Below, piece by piece: positions 26,061-34,570 of a stretch of 64,000 bases of DNA. How positions within the stretch are numbered: the stretch's first letter is position 1; the number at the start of each line of letters is the position of its first letter. Source of the stretch: Nevskia sp. (GTDB lineage Bacteria > Pseudomonadota > Gammaproteobacteria > Nevskiales > Nevskiaceae). The stretch is taken from contig JAUXYM010000004.1 of NCBI GenBank assembly GCA_030694365.1, forward strand, positions 16,683-80,682. The letters are read 5' to 3'. Below the pieces are notes generated by a model. It saw nothing but the letters and a program-made list of their open reading frames with translations, made no database searches and was not told the origin of the DNA. A program made the translations under genes and the position numbers.

Positions 26061-26561
26061 ATGGCTTTGAGACCGCTGCTGCTGCGCATGATTCCTGGCT
26101 TTCTTGCGCTGCTGGCCATGCTGCCTGGCAGCACGATCGCAGCCGATCAGACCAAGCTGGCGATCGGCCCCGATCCGGCGCTGTCGCCGGCCGCCGTCGT
26201 GCAATTGCAACTGGCCGCACTGGCCAAGGTCGACCAGCCGGTGCGCGATGCCGGCTTCACGATCGTGTTCGGCTTCGCTTCGCCCGGCAACCGCAGCCAG
26301 ACCGGGCCGCTGGCGCATTTCGCAGCGCTGATCCGCGAAACCTATCCAGCCATGCTCAACCACCGCAGCTCGACCCTGGCACCGCTGATCAGCGAAGGCC
26401 GACAGGCGATCCAGGGCGTCGAGCTGATCGACCGCAGCGGTGTCAGCCACCGCTATGTGTTCGCGCTCAGCAAGCAGACTGACGGCCCGTACAAGGACTG
26501 CTGGCTGACCGACAGCGTCTACCAGGCGGATCAGGACGGCGAGCCGGAAGTGGCGATCTGA
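26061..26561 (+). CDS. Secreted DUF4864 protein
   Basis: 166 residues from ATG 26061, with GAGG 6 nt upstream. A signal peptide (LLLRMIPGFLALLAMLPGSTIA) precedes a single domain with the DUF4864 pattern: VVQLQLAALAKVD near 45, FGFASPGNR, LIRETYPAML and GVSHRYVFALSKQTDGPYKDCWL at the end. The fold resembles NTF2-like domains. The function is unknown. It is divergent from the M48 lipoprotein and probably monocistronic. Confidence 0.75.
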   Translation: MALRPLLLRMIPGFLALLAMLPGSTIAADQTKLAIGPDPALSPAAVVQLQLAALAKVDQPVRDAGFTIVFGFASPGNRSQTGPLAHFAALIRETYPAMLNHRSSTLAPLISEGRQAIQGVELIDRSGVSHRYVFALSKQTDGPYKDCWLTDSVYQADQDGEPEVAI

Positions 26562-26594
26562 TGGGGATCTGAAGGGCCATCAGCCGCTGCTGAC

Positions 26595-27395
26595 TCAGCC
26601 GCCGAGCGCCTTCTTGATGCCGTTGCCCATCGCGGTGACGCCGCCCAGCGACCAGCCGCCGTCGACCGGCAGCACCACGCCGGTGACGTAGCGGGCCAGC
26701 GGGCTGGACAACCACATCGCCGCCTGGGCGATGTCGTCGGTGTTGCCGAAACAGCCCATCGGCACGCTGTCCAGCACCATCTGGTTGGCGCGCTCGTTGG
26801 GGGCGAGGCGGCGCATGCCTTCGGTGCCTTCGATCGGCCCCGGCGAAATCGAATTGACCCGCACGCCGAGCGGGCCCCACTCGATCGCCGCGACCCGGGT
26901 GACCATGTCGACACCGGCCTTGGCGGCGCAGACGTGCATCTGGAATTCCATCGCAATCCAGGCCTGCGGCGCGCTGAGGTTGATCACCGATGCGCCCGGC
27001 TTGCTCAGGTACGGAAACGCGGCGCGGACGACGTGGAAAGTGCCGAGCAGATCGATATCGACCACTGACTTGAAGCCGTTCGGCGAGATGCCCATCGCCG
27101 GCGACGGGAAGTTGCCGGCAGCGCCGGAGATCAGCACGTCGATATTGCCGAGGCGCAGCGAGCAATCCTTGAATGCGGCATCGACGGCCGCGTAGTCGCG
27201 GACATCGGCCGAGTAGCCGATCACTTCGCCGCCGTGCTGTTTGAGTTCAGCGACCGCCGCGTCGACCTTGTCCTGGCTGCGCGACATCACCGCCAGCTTG
27301 GCGCCGGCTTTCGCGAAGCCGTGGGCGATGCCGAGATTGATGCCGCTGGTGCCGCCGGAAACGAATACCGTCTTGCCGCTGTAGTCGTAGCCCAT
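26595..27395 (-). CDS. SDR oxidoreductase, 2,4-dienoyl-CoA reductase-like
   Basis: 266 residues. The classical SDR cofactor motif reads VSGGTSGINLGIA (residues 12-24). The active-site region QMHVCAAKAGVDMVTR has the Lys but lacks Tyr, and is followed by AIEWGPLGVRVNSISPGPIEGTEGMRRL. This Tyr-less arrangement and the PGPIEGTEG block match the DECR-type 2,4-dienoyl-CoA reductases used in unsaturated fatty acid beta-oxidation. It lies 30 bp downstream of the inositol-phosphatase-like gene on the same strand. Confidence 0.8.
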   Translation of the reverse strand: MGYDYSGKTVFVSGGTSGINLGIAHGFAKAGAKLAVMSRSQDKVDAAVAELKQHGGEVIGYSADVRDYAAVDAAFKDCSLRLGNIDVLISGAAGNFPSPAMGISPNGFKSVVDIDLLGTFHVVRAAFPYLSKPGASVINLSAPQAWIAMEFQMHVCAAKAGVDMVTRVAAIEWGPLGVRVNSISPGPIEGTEGMRRLAPNERANQMVLDSVPMGCFGNTDDIAQAAMWLSSPLARYVTGVVLPVDGGWSLGGVTAMGNGIKKALGG

Positions 27396-27425
27396 GGTCA
27401 GGTCCGAGTGGGAAAAGTTGGGAGG

Positions 27426-28214
27426 TCAGGCCGTCGGGGTCCAGCGCAGCGTGTCGAGAAGCTGCTGGTGCAGGCCGGGTGTGGCGGCGCAGACGCTGGT
27501 GGTGTCGAGGCCGAGCGGCTGGCCTTCAAGATCGGTGAACACGCCGCCGGCTTCTTGAACGATGACGCTGAGGGCGGCGATGTCGAGGATGTTGACGTCG
27601 GACTCGACGACGGCGTCGATCTTGCCGGCCGCCAGCAGATGGTAGTGCAGGAAATCGCCGTAGCCACGAATGCGGTGGAGCTTCGGAATCAGCTCGCCGA
27701 GCCGCGCCCAGGCCGGGCTGTTCGCCAGCCGCGCGAGATTGCCGGTCGAGAAGCTCGTCTTCGCCAGCGTGTTGGCCGATGAAACCTGCAGACGCTGGTT
27801 GTCGCACCAGGCGCCCTGGCCCTTCTCGGCAAACATCACTTCGCCGAGCGCGCCATCCCAGCACGGTGCCGAGGACACGCCGAGCACCAGCTCGCCCTTG
27901 TGCATCAGCGCGATCTGGGTGGAGAACATCGGATAGCCGCGGACGAAACTCTTGGTGCCATCGATCGGGTCGATCAGCCACAGGTGTTCGTTATCGCCGG
28001 CCTCACGGCCCAGCTCTTCGCCGTAGAAGCCGTGGTTCGGGAAGTGGCTTTTCAGCACCGCTTTGATGGTCGCTTCGGCGGCGATGTCGGCCTCGGTCAC
28101 CGGGCTCGAATCGGCCTTGTAGTCGACCGAAAACTGGCCGCGATAAGCCATGCGGATCACCGCCGCAGCGGCTTCAGCGGCTTCCAGCGCCGCAGCGAGA
28201 TAAGGACTGGTCAC
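27426..28214 (-). CDS. Inositol-monophosphatase family phosphatase (possibly HisN-type histidinol phosphatase)
   Basis: 262 residues from GTG 28214, which has GGAG 8 nt upstream. Metal-binding motifs are GEELGRE (near 70), WLIDPIDGTKSFVRG (near 83) and the C-terminal ESDVNILDIAA (near 205). FVRGYPMFSTQIAL and YGDFLHYHLLAAG are features shared with histidinol-phosphate phosphatases of this superfamily, but inositol or 3'-phosphoadenosine substrates cannot be excluded. It is upstream of and probably co-transcribed with the DECR-like SDR gene, and divergent from the B12 riboswitch. Confidence 0.8.
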   Translation of the reverse strand: MTSPYLAAALEAAEAAAAVIRMAYRGQFSVDYKADSSPVTEADIAAEATIKAVLKSHFPNHGFYGEELGREAGDNEHLWLIDPIDGTKSFVRGYPMFSTQIALMHKGELVLGVSSAPCWDGALGEVMFAEKGQGAWCDNQRLQVSSANTLAKTSFSTGNLARLANSPAWARLGELIPKLHRIRGYGDFLHYHLLAAGKIDAVVESDVNILDIAALSVIVQEAGGVFTDLEGQPLGLDTTSVCAATPGLHQQLLDTLRWTPTA

Positions 28215-28334
28215 ACAGCACTCCGGCAGACCGCGCTTCGCGGGGCGGCGAATGATAAACCGCTGGCTCCCGGCAGGCCGGCGCAGCAACATCCCGGCGG
28301 CCAGATCGTGGGTCTTGATATCATTTCTCCGTTC

Positions 28335-28545
28335 GCAGGTGCCCGCATCCCCGCTCGACAGGGGATCCGGGTTAAACGGGAAGCTGGTGCGCGTTCGCTG
28401 TCATCGAACGCTATTCCGGCGCTGCCCCCGCAACGGTAGATGGGAGTACTTCGGCCCAACGCCACTGGATCGTGTCTCGATCCGGGAAGGCGTCGAAGGA
28501 AGCGGCCGCACGCCGTTTCACCCATGAGCCCGGAGACCGGCCTGG
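28335..28545 (+). promoter_or_regulatory. Cobalamin riboswitch
   Basis: The leader of btuB contains the conserved cobalamin-riboswitch segments in order: GGTGCCCG, TTAAACGGGAAGCTGGTGCG (near 28372), the B12 box GCTGCCCCCGCAACGG (28421-28436) and a 3' GAGCCCGGAGACCGGCC (near 28526-28542). Adenosylcobalamin binding would repress translation or transcription of the receptor gene downstream, whose ATG is about 75 nt away. Boundaries are approximate. Confidence 0.93.
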
Positions 28546-28620
28546 AACGGGTCCGTGCGCATCCTGCGCGCGGCGAGTCCGGCTGGTGACCTGCGGGGAC
28601 GCGGGTCGCAGGAGAAATCG

Positions 28621-30483
28621 ATGAAATCCGTGTTGTTGACGGCGCTCTGTGCAGCGCCCTTGTTCTGCTTTGCCCAAACCGCTGCTCCCGACAGCAATGC
28701 TGCGGATGACGCCGCCAGCGTCACCCTCGATCCGGTGCTGGTCACCGCGTCGCGCACGCCGCAGCCGCAATCGCAGACCCTGGCCGCGACCATCGTCATC
28801 GATCGCGCCCAGATCGAAGCTGCCCAGGCCGGTGACCTCGCCGACCTGCTGCGCTTCAACGCCGGTCTCGATATCGGCCGTACCGGCGGCCCCGGCCAGA
28901 CCGCCTCGGTGTTCATCCGGGGTGGCGAGTCGAACCACACGCTGGTGCTGATCGACGGCGTCCGCGTCAATCCGGCCACCTCCGGCGGTGCGGCGCTGCA
29001 GAACCTGGTGCCGGACATGATCGAGCGCATTGAAATCGTCAAAGGGCCGCGTACCACGCTGTACGGCTCGGATGCGATCGCCGGCGTCATCAACATCATC
29101 ACCCGCTCGCCGGGCAAGCAGCAGATCGACGCCAGCCTGCGCGGCGGCAGCTATGGCACCGTTGGCGGCAGCGCGCACTACGCCAATACCATCGGCGACT
29201 ACGGCCTGTCGGTGGAGACCGAACAGCAGAAGACCGACGGCTTCCCGGCCTGCGTCGGCACCGATGTCGACAGCGAGTTCCGTAACAATTCCGTGAACGT
29301 CAAAGGCACGGCAAAAACCGGCATCGCCCGCTTCGAGGCCCGCGCGTTCAACGCCCAGGGCAAGACCGAATACTTCGGCGGCGGTTGTGATCCGACCTTC
29401 GGCCTGAACCCGACGGCTCTGGATTTCCGCAACCAGACCTTGGCGCTGGCCGCCTCGTCGCAGTTGCTGAGCAACTGGGATTCGACCCTGAGCTTAAGCC
29501 GCAGCGAAGACCGCAGCCGCCAGTACAACCAGACCGACAGCGTGCGCACCATCCGCCCGCAACTGGACTGGCAGAACACGGTCACCGTGCTGCCCGGCCT
29601 GCGCGCGCTGTTCGGCGGCCAGGTCAGCCAGGAGCGGGTCGATAGCTACAGCAGTTTCGGCGCGCCGATCAACCAGACCATCGATCTCTACAACGCCTTC
29701 CTGCAGGGCCAGTACGACAACGACCACAATCACCTGCTGCTGGCCGGCAGCGTGCTGGACCACGATGCCTTCGGCAGCCGCTTGTCCTGGAATGCCGAAT
29801 ACGGCTACGACCTGTACGTGAAGCCGCTGTACAAGACGACGCTGATTGCCGCCGCCGGCACCGGCTTCCGGGCCCCGGACGCCACCGATCGCTTCGGCTT
29901 CGGTGGTGATCCGAATCTGGCGCCGGAACGCGCGCAGAACCTCGAAGTCGGCGTCCGCCAGCGCTGGGGTGCCAACCAGACCTGGGATCTGCGCGCCTTC
30001 CGCACCCGGATCAAGAACCTGATCAGCGTCGAATACGATCCGGCCAACAACCAGGACGTCGACTTCGGCTTCCGCGCCGTCAACATCGACCGCGCCAAGA
30101 ACAGCGGCCTGGAAGCGACCTACCGCTACGCCGACGCGCTGTGGAGCGGCACCTTGACCGGCATCATCCAGAACCCGAAGGATCGCAGCGACGACAGCTC
30201 GCTGCTGCGTCGCGCCCGGCGCAGCGTCACCGCGCAACTGCGTCGCGACATCGGCCGCTTCTATGTCTCGACCGACGTGCTCGGCAGCAGCGAACGGGCG
30301 GACTTCGGTGCCCGGAACGCCGGCTACACGCTGTGGAACCTCGGTGCCGGCGTGCGCCTGCCGCAGGGCTTCAGCCTGTCGACACGGATCGAGAACCTGC
30401 TCGACCGCGACTACCAGACCGCCGCCGGCTATCGTCAGCCGGGCCTGTCCGCTTATGCGACGCTGCGCTGGCAGTACCTCTGA
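28621..30483 (+). CDS. btuB: TonB-dependent vitamin B12 outer-membrane receptor
   Basis: 620 residues. BtuB imports cobalamin across the outer membrane with energy from TonB. A signal peptide (MKSVLLTALCAAPLFCFAQ) is followed by the TonB box LDPVLVTASRT (near 38) and the plug domain with FIRGGESNHTLVLIDGVRVN and RIEIVKGPRTTLYGSDAIAGVINI. The C-terminus ends in aromatic YLRWQYL-like ARYATLRWQYL, as expected for a beta-barrel. ATG 28621 has AGGAG upstream. The cobalamin riboswitch in the leader and the cobalamin adenosyltransferase downstream support the substrate. Confidence 0.94.
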   Translation: MKSVLLTALCAAPLFCFAQTAAPDSNAADDAASVTLDPVLVTASRTPQPQSQTLAATIVIDRAQIEAAQAGDLADLLRFNAGLDIGRTGGPGQTASVFIRGGESNHTLVLIDGVRVNPATSGGAALQNLVPDMIERIEIVKGPRTTLYGSDAIAGVINIITRSPGKQQIDASLRGGSYGTVGGSAHYANTIGDYGLSVETEQQKTDGFPACVGTDVDSEFRNNSVNVKGTAKTGIARFEARAFNAQGKTEYFGGGCDPTFGLNPTALDFRNQTLALAASSQLLSNWDSTLSLSRSEDRSRQYNQTDSVRTIRPQLDWQNTVTVLPGLRALFGGQVSQERVDSYSSFGAPINQTIDLYNAFLQGQYDNDHNHLLLAGSVLDHDAFGSRLSWNAEYGYDLYVKPLYKTTLIAAAGTGFRAPDATDRFGFGGDPNLAPERAQNLEVGVRQRWGANQTWDLRAFRTRIKNLISVEYDPANNQDVDFGFRAVNIDRAKNSGLEATYRYADALWSGTLTGIIQNPKDRSDDSSLLRRARRSVTAQLRRDIGRFYVSTDVLGSSERADFGARNAGYTLWNLGAGVRLPQGFSLSTRIENLLDRDYQTAAGYRQPGLSAYATLRWQYL

Positions 30484-30494
30484 CGGCGAGAAGC

Positions 30495-30616
30495 AGTTGC
30501 TAGTAGCTAGTGGCTAGTTTCCAGAGAAGCAAGGCCGCTTCTGCTTCTCTGGAAACCAATAACCAACAACTGGAAACTGCTTCATCTTCTGACCACTGAC
30601 CACCCACCACCGGACA
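30495..30616. repeat. TAGTGGCTAG-type repeat region with a 14-bp perfect hairpin
   Basis: The spacer after btuB is made of variants of CTAGTGGCTAG and GACCACTGACCACC, the same word family as in the 46326-46401 spacer. Inside is a perfect inverted repeat, GTTTCCAGAGAAGC at 30517-30530 and its complement at 30543-30556, with a 12-nt loop. Confidence 0.7.
30517..30556 (+). terminator. Hairpin after btuB, possible terminator
   Basis: A 14-bp perfect stem with a 12-nt loop follows the btuB stop by 33 bp. No T-run follows, so it may stabilise the transcript 3' end or only attenuate read-through into the adenosyltransferase gene. Confidence 0.35.
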
Positions 30617-30625
30617 CTGCTTTTC

Positions 30626-31171
30626 ATGGGCAACCGACTTTCAAAAATCGTCACCCGCACCGGCGACAAGGGCACCACCGGCCTGTCGAGTGGCGAACGG
30701 GTGCCGAAGACCCATCTGCGCGTGCAGGCGATGGGCGATGTCGATGAACTGAACTGCTGCGTCGGCCTGATGCTGGTGCAGACCCTGCCGGACAGCATCC
30801 GCACTCCGCTGGCGCGTACCCAGCACGAGCTGTTCGATCTCGGCGGCGAACTGTCGATGCCGGGCTTCGAACTGGTCAAGGAAAGCTATCTGGCGCGCAT
30901 CGACGGCGAGCTGGAAACGCTCAACGAAAGCCTGCCGCCGCTGAAGGAATTCGTGCTGCCGGGTGGCAATCCGGCGGCAGCGGCGGCCCATCTGGCGCGG
31001 GCGGTGGCACGCCGTGCCGAGCGTGCGGTGTGGGCGCTGCATGCCGACGAGGCGATCAGCCCGCTGGTGCCGCAGTACCTCAATCGCCTGTCCGACTACC
31101 TGTTCGTCTGCTGCCGGGTGCTGGCCCGCCAGGACGGTGGCCAGGAAGTCAGCTGGAAGCGCAGCGAGTAG
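30626..31171 (+). CDS. PduO-type cob(I)alamin adenosyltransferase
   Basis: 181 residues. The enzyme transfers the adenosyl group of ATP to cob(I)alamin, giving coenzyme B12. Diagnostic motifs are IVTRTGDKGTTGLSSGERVPK near residue 8, the MGDVDELN block near 36, FVLPGGNPAAAAAHLARAVARRAER near 110-135 and LNRLSDYLFVCCR near the C-terminus. It is located 142 bp after btuB, so import and activation of B12 are genetically linked here. It may be under the same riboswitch if transcripts read through the hairpin. Confidence 0.93.
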   Translation: MGNRLSKIVTRTGDKGTTGLSSGERVPKTHLRVQAMGDVDELNCCVGLMLVQTLPDSIRTPLARTQHELFDLGGELSMPGFELVKESYLARIDGELETLNESLPPLKEFVLPGGNPAAAAAHLARAVARRAERAVWALHADEAISPLVPQYLNRLSDYLFVCCRVLARQDGGQEVSWKRSE

Positions 31172-31183
31172 CTTCAGCGCCGA

Positions 31184-31669
31184 TCAGGGCTTGGCCAGCG
31201 GATCCTTGTAGTCGGCCGGATTGCGGCGCGGCACGCGGGTCGACGCACCGGGACGGGTGACGCCCTTGGCATCCTCGTTTTCGACGGCGGTTTCCAGAAA
31301 CTGCTGCGAATCGTCGTTGAGATTGTTCGGGTCTTTGGCCAGATCGCCGTACCACTGCTGCAGCTTTTCGAGGCGATCGAGCTTGTGCTCTTCCTCAGTA
31401 CCGAGACCCGGCAGCCGCTTGGCCTGATTGCGGCGCTTACGATCGCCCTTGGTCAGTTGGTCGACCTCGCCTTCAACCTTCACTTCCGGCATTTGGACGA
31501 CCGGCGAAGTACCGTCCTTGCCTTTCTCCGGCACCGCTTGCGGCGCACCCGTCAGCCCCTGACCCTCCTTGAGCAATAGCTGGGCGTGGGCAGCGGGCAG
31601 CACGGCCAGCAGCGCTGCCGCCAGCAGCGGAACCAGGACGGCGTGACGCAGCTTGGGCTTCAGGGACAT
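31184..31669 (-). CDS. Secreted hypothetical protein, charged
   Basis: 161 residues from ATG 31669 (GGAG 6 nt upstream; an earlier ATG at 31681 lacks a ribosome site). A signal peptide (LVPLLAAALLAVLPAAHA) is cut after AHA. The mature part is hydrophilic and rich in Lys, Glu and Asp (MPEVKVEGEVDQLTKGDRKRRNQAKRLPGLG). No family is recognised. It is convergent with the adenosyltransferase, 12 bp apart, and stands upstream of the efflux genes in coordinate order without evident link. Confidence 0.6.
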   Translation of the reverse strand: MSLKPKLRHAVLVPLLAAALLAVLPAAHAQLLLKEGQGLTGAPQAVPEKGKDGTSPVVQMPEVKVEGEVDQLTKGDRKRRNQAKRLPGLGTEEEHKLDRLEKLQQWYGDLAKDPNNLNDDSQQFLETAVENEDAKGVTRPGASTRVPRRNPADYKDPLAKP

Positions 31670-31736
31670 GAACGGCTCCATCGAAAAAAGGTTGATCGGG
31701 ACTGTAGCTCAGCGCGTCCCGTCTCACTGACGTACC

Positions 31737-33314
31737 TCAATGACCAGTGGCGGCAGCTTCCGTGCCCGGCCCGGCTCCGGGAGCCGTGCGCGGCGCGCGG
31801 ATCAACGGCAGGATCAGCAGCACCGAGGCCATCATCATCGACACCAGCGCGAACATGTCGCCGTAGGTCATCACCGCTACCTGCTGCTGCATCTGCCGCA
31901 TCAGCAAGGACATCGCGCCCGCTTCGCTGCCGGTGATGGTCTGGCCGGTGGCGAGCATCTCGCGCACCGGTGCCGCGCCCGGCCGCACGGCTTCGCTGAG
32001 CATCTGCCAGTGCAGCCAGCTGCGTTCGTTGATCAGCGTGTTGATCAGCGCCAGACCGATGGCACCGCCGATGTTGCGCATCACATTGAACAGGCCGCTG
32101 GCATTTTTGACCTCGGACATCGGCAAGGTGCCGAGCGCGATGTTGGTCATCGAAAACATGGAGAACAGGAAGCCGCTGCCGCGGAAGATCTGCGGCACGA
32201 TGAATTCGACGACGCTCCAGTCGGCGGTCAGCCGGCTGTTCAGCCAGGCGCCGATGCTGACATTGCAGATGCCGATCGCCAGCATGGTTTTCGGCCTGAT
32301 CAGCTTCGCCAGCCGTCCGGCCAGCGGCGCGCTGAGGAACATCGCCACGCCCTGGGCGATCATCACGTGGCCGATCTGCAAGCTGTTGTAGCCACGCACC
32401 TGGCCGAGGAACAGCGGCGTCAGATAGATCAGCGTGTACAGGCTCATGCCGACGGCCATCGCCAGCACCGTGCCGAGCGCGAAATTGCGATCGGCAAACG
32501 CCCGCAGATTCACCACCGGATGCTCGGCGGTGAACATGCGATGGAAGAACAGCATGCCGGCCAGCACCGCCAGCACGGCACAGACGGCTACCGAAGCCTG
32601 CGAGAACCAGTCGTTGCGCGGGCCTTCATCGAGCGTGTATTCGAAGCAGCCGAGGAACACTGCCATGAACAGCAGGCCGCGCAGATCGATGACCTTCAGC
32701 AGTTCCGGCTGCGGCTGATCGATCTCGACCAGGTTCCACACCGCGTAAGCCACCGCGAAGCCCGGCAGCACATTGATCAGGAACAGCCAGTGCCAGGACG
32801 CCGACTCGGTCAGCCAGCCGCCGACGGTAGGCCCGATCGACGGCGCCAGAGTGGCGATCAGGCCGAACAACACCTGCGGCAGCACCCGCCCGGCCGGCGG
32901 AAACATCAGGTACATCGATGCCGACGTGGTCGGGATCATGCCGCCACCGAGAAAGCCCTGGATGACCCGGAACACGATCATCGATTCCAGATTCCAGGCC
33001 GTTGCGCAGGCGACGCTGGCCAAGGTGAAGCCGAGCGCGGAGATGACGAAATAGACCCGCGTCGACAGCAGCCGCGACAGATAGCCGGACAGCGGAATGG
33101 CAATCACTTCGGCGATCAGATACGAGGTCTGCACCCACTGGATTTCGTCGGCACTGGCCGACAGCCCGGCCTGCAACTGATTGATCGACGAGGCGACGAT
33201 CTGGATATCCAGAATCGCCATGAAGGTGCCGAACAGCATGGCGATGAAGCCGAACCAGGCCAGCCGGCTGCGCGCCCGTTCGGCGGCGGTCGGCATGACA
33301 GCGGTAGGCAACAT
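31737..33314 (-). CDS. DHA2-family (EmrB-like) multidrug efflux permease
   Basis: About 525 residues; ATG 33314 is the first ATG, a GTG at 33323 and ATG at 33296 are alternatives. Fourteen membrane segments are expected for the DHA2 family of the major facilitator superfamily. Early motifs AILDIQIVASSINQLQ (helix 1) and GYLSRLLSTRVYFVIS (motif A region) and the proline-rich APSIGPTVGGWLTE segment (motif C) fit EmrB. It is 20 bp downstream of an emrA-like gene and with the divergent tolC-like gene completes a tripartite pump. Confidence 0.9.
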   Translation of the reverse strand: MLPTAVMPTAAERARSRLAWFGFIAMLFGTFMAILDIQIVASSINQLQAGLSASADEIQWVQTSYLIAEVIAIPLSGYLSRLLSTRVYFVISALGFTLASVACATAWNLESMIVFRVIQGFLGGGMIPTTSASMYLMFPPAGRVLPQVLFGLIATLAPSIGPTVGGWLTESASWHWLFLINVLPGFAVAYAVWNLVEIDQPQPELLKVIDLRGLLFMAVFLGCFEYTLDEGPRNDWFSQASVAVCAVLAVLAGMLFFHRMFTAEHPVVNLRAFADRNFALGTVLAMAVGMSLYTLIYLTPLFLGQVRGYNSLQIGHVMIAQGVAMFLSAPLAGRLAKLIRPKTMLAIGICNVSIGAWLNSRLTADWSVVEFIVPQIFRGSGFLFSMFSMTNIALGTLPMSEVKNASGLFNVMRNIGGAIGLALINTLINERSWLHWQMLSEAVRPGAAPVREMLATGQTITGSEAGAMSLLMRQMQQQVAVMTYGDMFALVSMMMASVLLILPLIRAPRTAPGAGPGTEAAATGH

Positions 33315-33334
33315 TGCAGCCACGTTCTGGACGC

Positions 33335-34462
33335 TTAGTGCTGGGCCGCGCCGGCTTCAGGCTCGGCTCGTGTATCGACACTGACTTCGACCGACAGCCC
33401 CGGCCGCAGCCGGCTGGCGAGCGCGGCGCGGTCGTCGAGGGCGATGCGCACCGGCACCCGCTGGACGATCTTGGTGAAGTTGCCGGTCGCGTTCTGCGCC
33501 GGCAGCAGCGCCCATTCGGCACCGGAAGCCGGCGAAAAGCTGTCGACATGGCCGTGCAGCAGCAGGCCAGGGAAGGCATCGATGTCGATCTCGACCGGCT
33601 GGCCGATGCGCATCTGATTCAGCTGGGTTTCCTTGAAGTTGGCTTCGACATAGAGCTGATCGAGCGGCACCAGCGACAGCAGGCGCTGGCCCGACTGCAC
33701 TCTCTCACCAAGCCGCGCCGACAAATCACCGACCGTGCCGGCCACCGGCGCGACGATGGCTGTTGAGGCCAGATCGATCTCGGCCAGCTTCAGCTGTGCT
33801 TCTGAAGCCGACAGCGCCGCTTCGAGCCCGGCGCGGCTGCTGTCGCTGAGCGTGGTCAACGCCCGTTCGGCGGCCTGCACGCCGGCAGCGGCGCGAGCCA
33901 CCGAGGCGACGGCGTTCAGATGCGCGGCCTCGGCGTTGTCGAGCCGCTGGCGGGTGGCGACGCCATCCTTGAGCAGGCTGCGGGCGCGGTCGAGTTCGCC
34001 ACGGGTCTGCACTTCGCTGGCGCGGGCGGCAGTGACCTGAGCCCGCGCTTCGGCGATCGCAGCATCCTGCTGGCCGCGCTGCTGACCGTTGCCGGCCAGC
34101 GCCGCCTGCGCTTCGGCCACGCTGGCGCGAGCGCTGTCGACACGAGCCGCGTAATCGCGGCGATCGATTTCCAGCAGCAGATCGCCAGCGGCCACGGTCT
34201 GGTTGTCGCGCACTTTCAGGCTGACGATCTCGCCGCCGACTCTCGGCGTCAGCACGCTGATGTCGGCACGCAGATAGGCGTTGTCGGTGGCGATGAAGAA
34301 GCGCCCGACCTGCCACCAGCGCCAGCCCCAGACGGCGGCGGCGATCAGCACGACGAGCAGGATCGCGAGGCGCAGCAGCCGGCGTGATGCGCTTGAGGCC
34401 GCCGTGCCGGAGTTGGGGGCAGGGGCGGGGGCGGGGGCGGGGGAGTCGATCGTGGTGGCCAT
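33335..34462 (-). CDS. EmrA-like HlyD-family membrane-fusion protein
   Basis: 375 residues. An N-terminal Ala/Pro-rich tail is followed by one membrane helix (LAILLVVLIAAAVWGWRWW, near 33-52), the lipoyl half AYLRADISVLTPRVGGEIVSLKVRDNQTVAAGDLL, a long alpha-hairpin of Ala/Arg/Glu-rich heptads (about 115-215) and the second lipoyl half TIVAPVAGTVGDLSARLGERVQSGQ. This adaptor joins the inner-membrane EmrB pump to a TolC channel. It is co-transcribed with the permease and divergent from the TetR regulator, sharing a 108-bp control region. Confidence 0.92.
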   Translation of the reverse strand: MATTIDSPAPAPAPAPNSGTAASSASRRLLRLAILLVVLIAAAVWGWRWWQVGRFFIATDNAYLRADISVLTPRVGGEIVSLKVRDNQTVAAGDLLLEIDRRDYAARVDSARASVAEAQAALAGNGQQRGQQDAAIAEARAQVTAARASEVQTRGELDRARSLLKDGVATRQRLDNAEAAHLNAVASVARAAAGVQAAERALTTLSDSSRAGLEAALSASEAQLKLAEIDLASTAIVAPVAGTVGDLSARLGERVQSGQRLLSLVPLDQLYVEANFKETQLNQMRIGQPVEIDIDAFPGLLLHGHVDSFSPASGAEWALLPAQNATGNFTKIVQRVPVRIALDDRAALASRLRPGLSVEVSVDTRAEPEAGAAQH

Positions 34463-34534
34463 CGGGTTGCTTCCTGCGGAGGCGGGTGCCTGACTACTTG
34501 CGGGCGGCTTGCAGCAGCGGAAACCGGCTGATAG

Positions 34535-34550
34535 TGTAGTGAACGTTACA
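34535..34550. promoter_or_regulatory. Candidate TetR-family operator
   Basis: TGTAGTGAACGTTACA is an imperfect palindrome (TGTA...TACA ends, five of eight pairs) in the divergent spacer between emrA and tetR. Position and symmetry fit an autoregulatory TetR operator controlling both transcripts. No experiment supports it. Confidence 0.4.
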
Positions 34551-34570
34551 TTTCATTTTGTGCCCCCGCC

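Noticed and set aside
31740..33338. 532-codon plus-strand frame opposite emrB
   Set aside because: His/Gln/Arg-rich shadow of the EmrB-like gene, which has clear MFS motifs.
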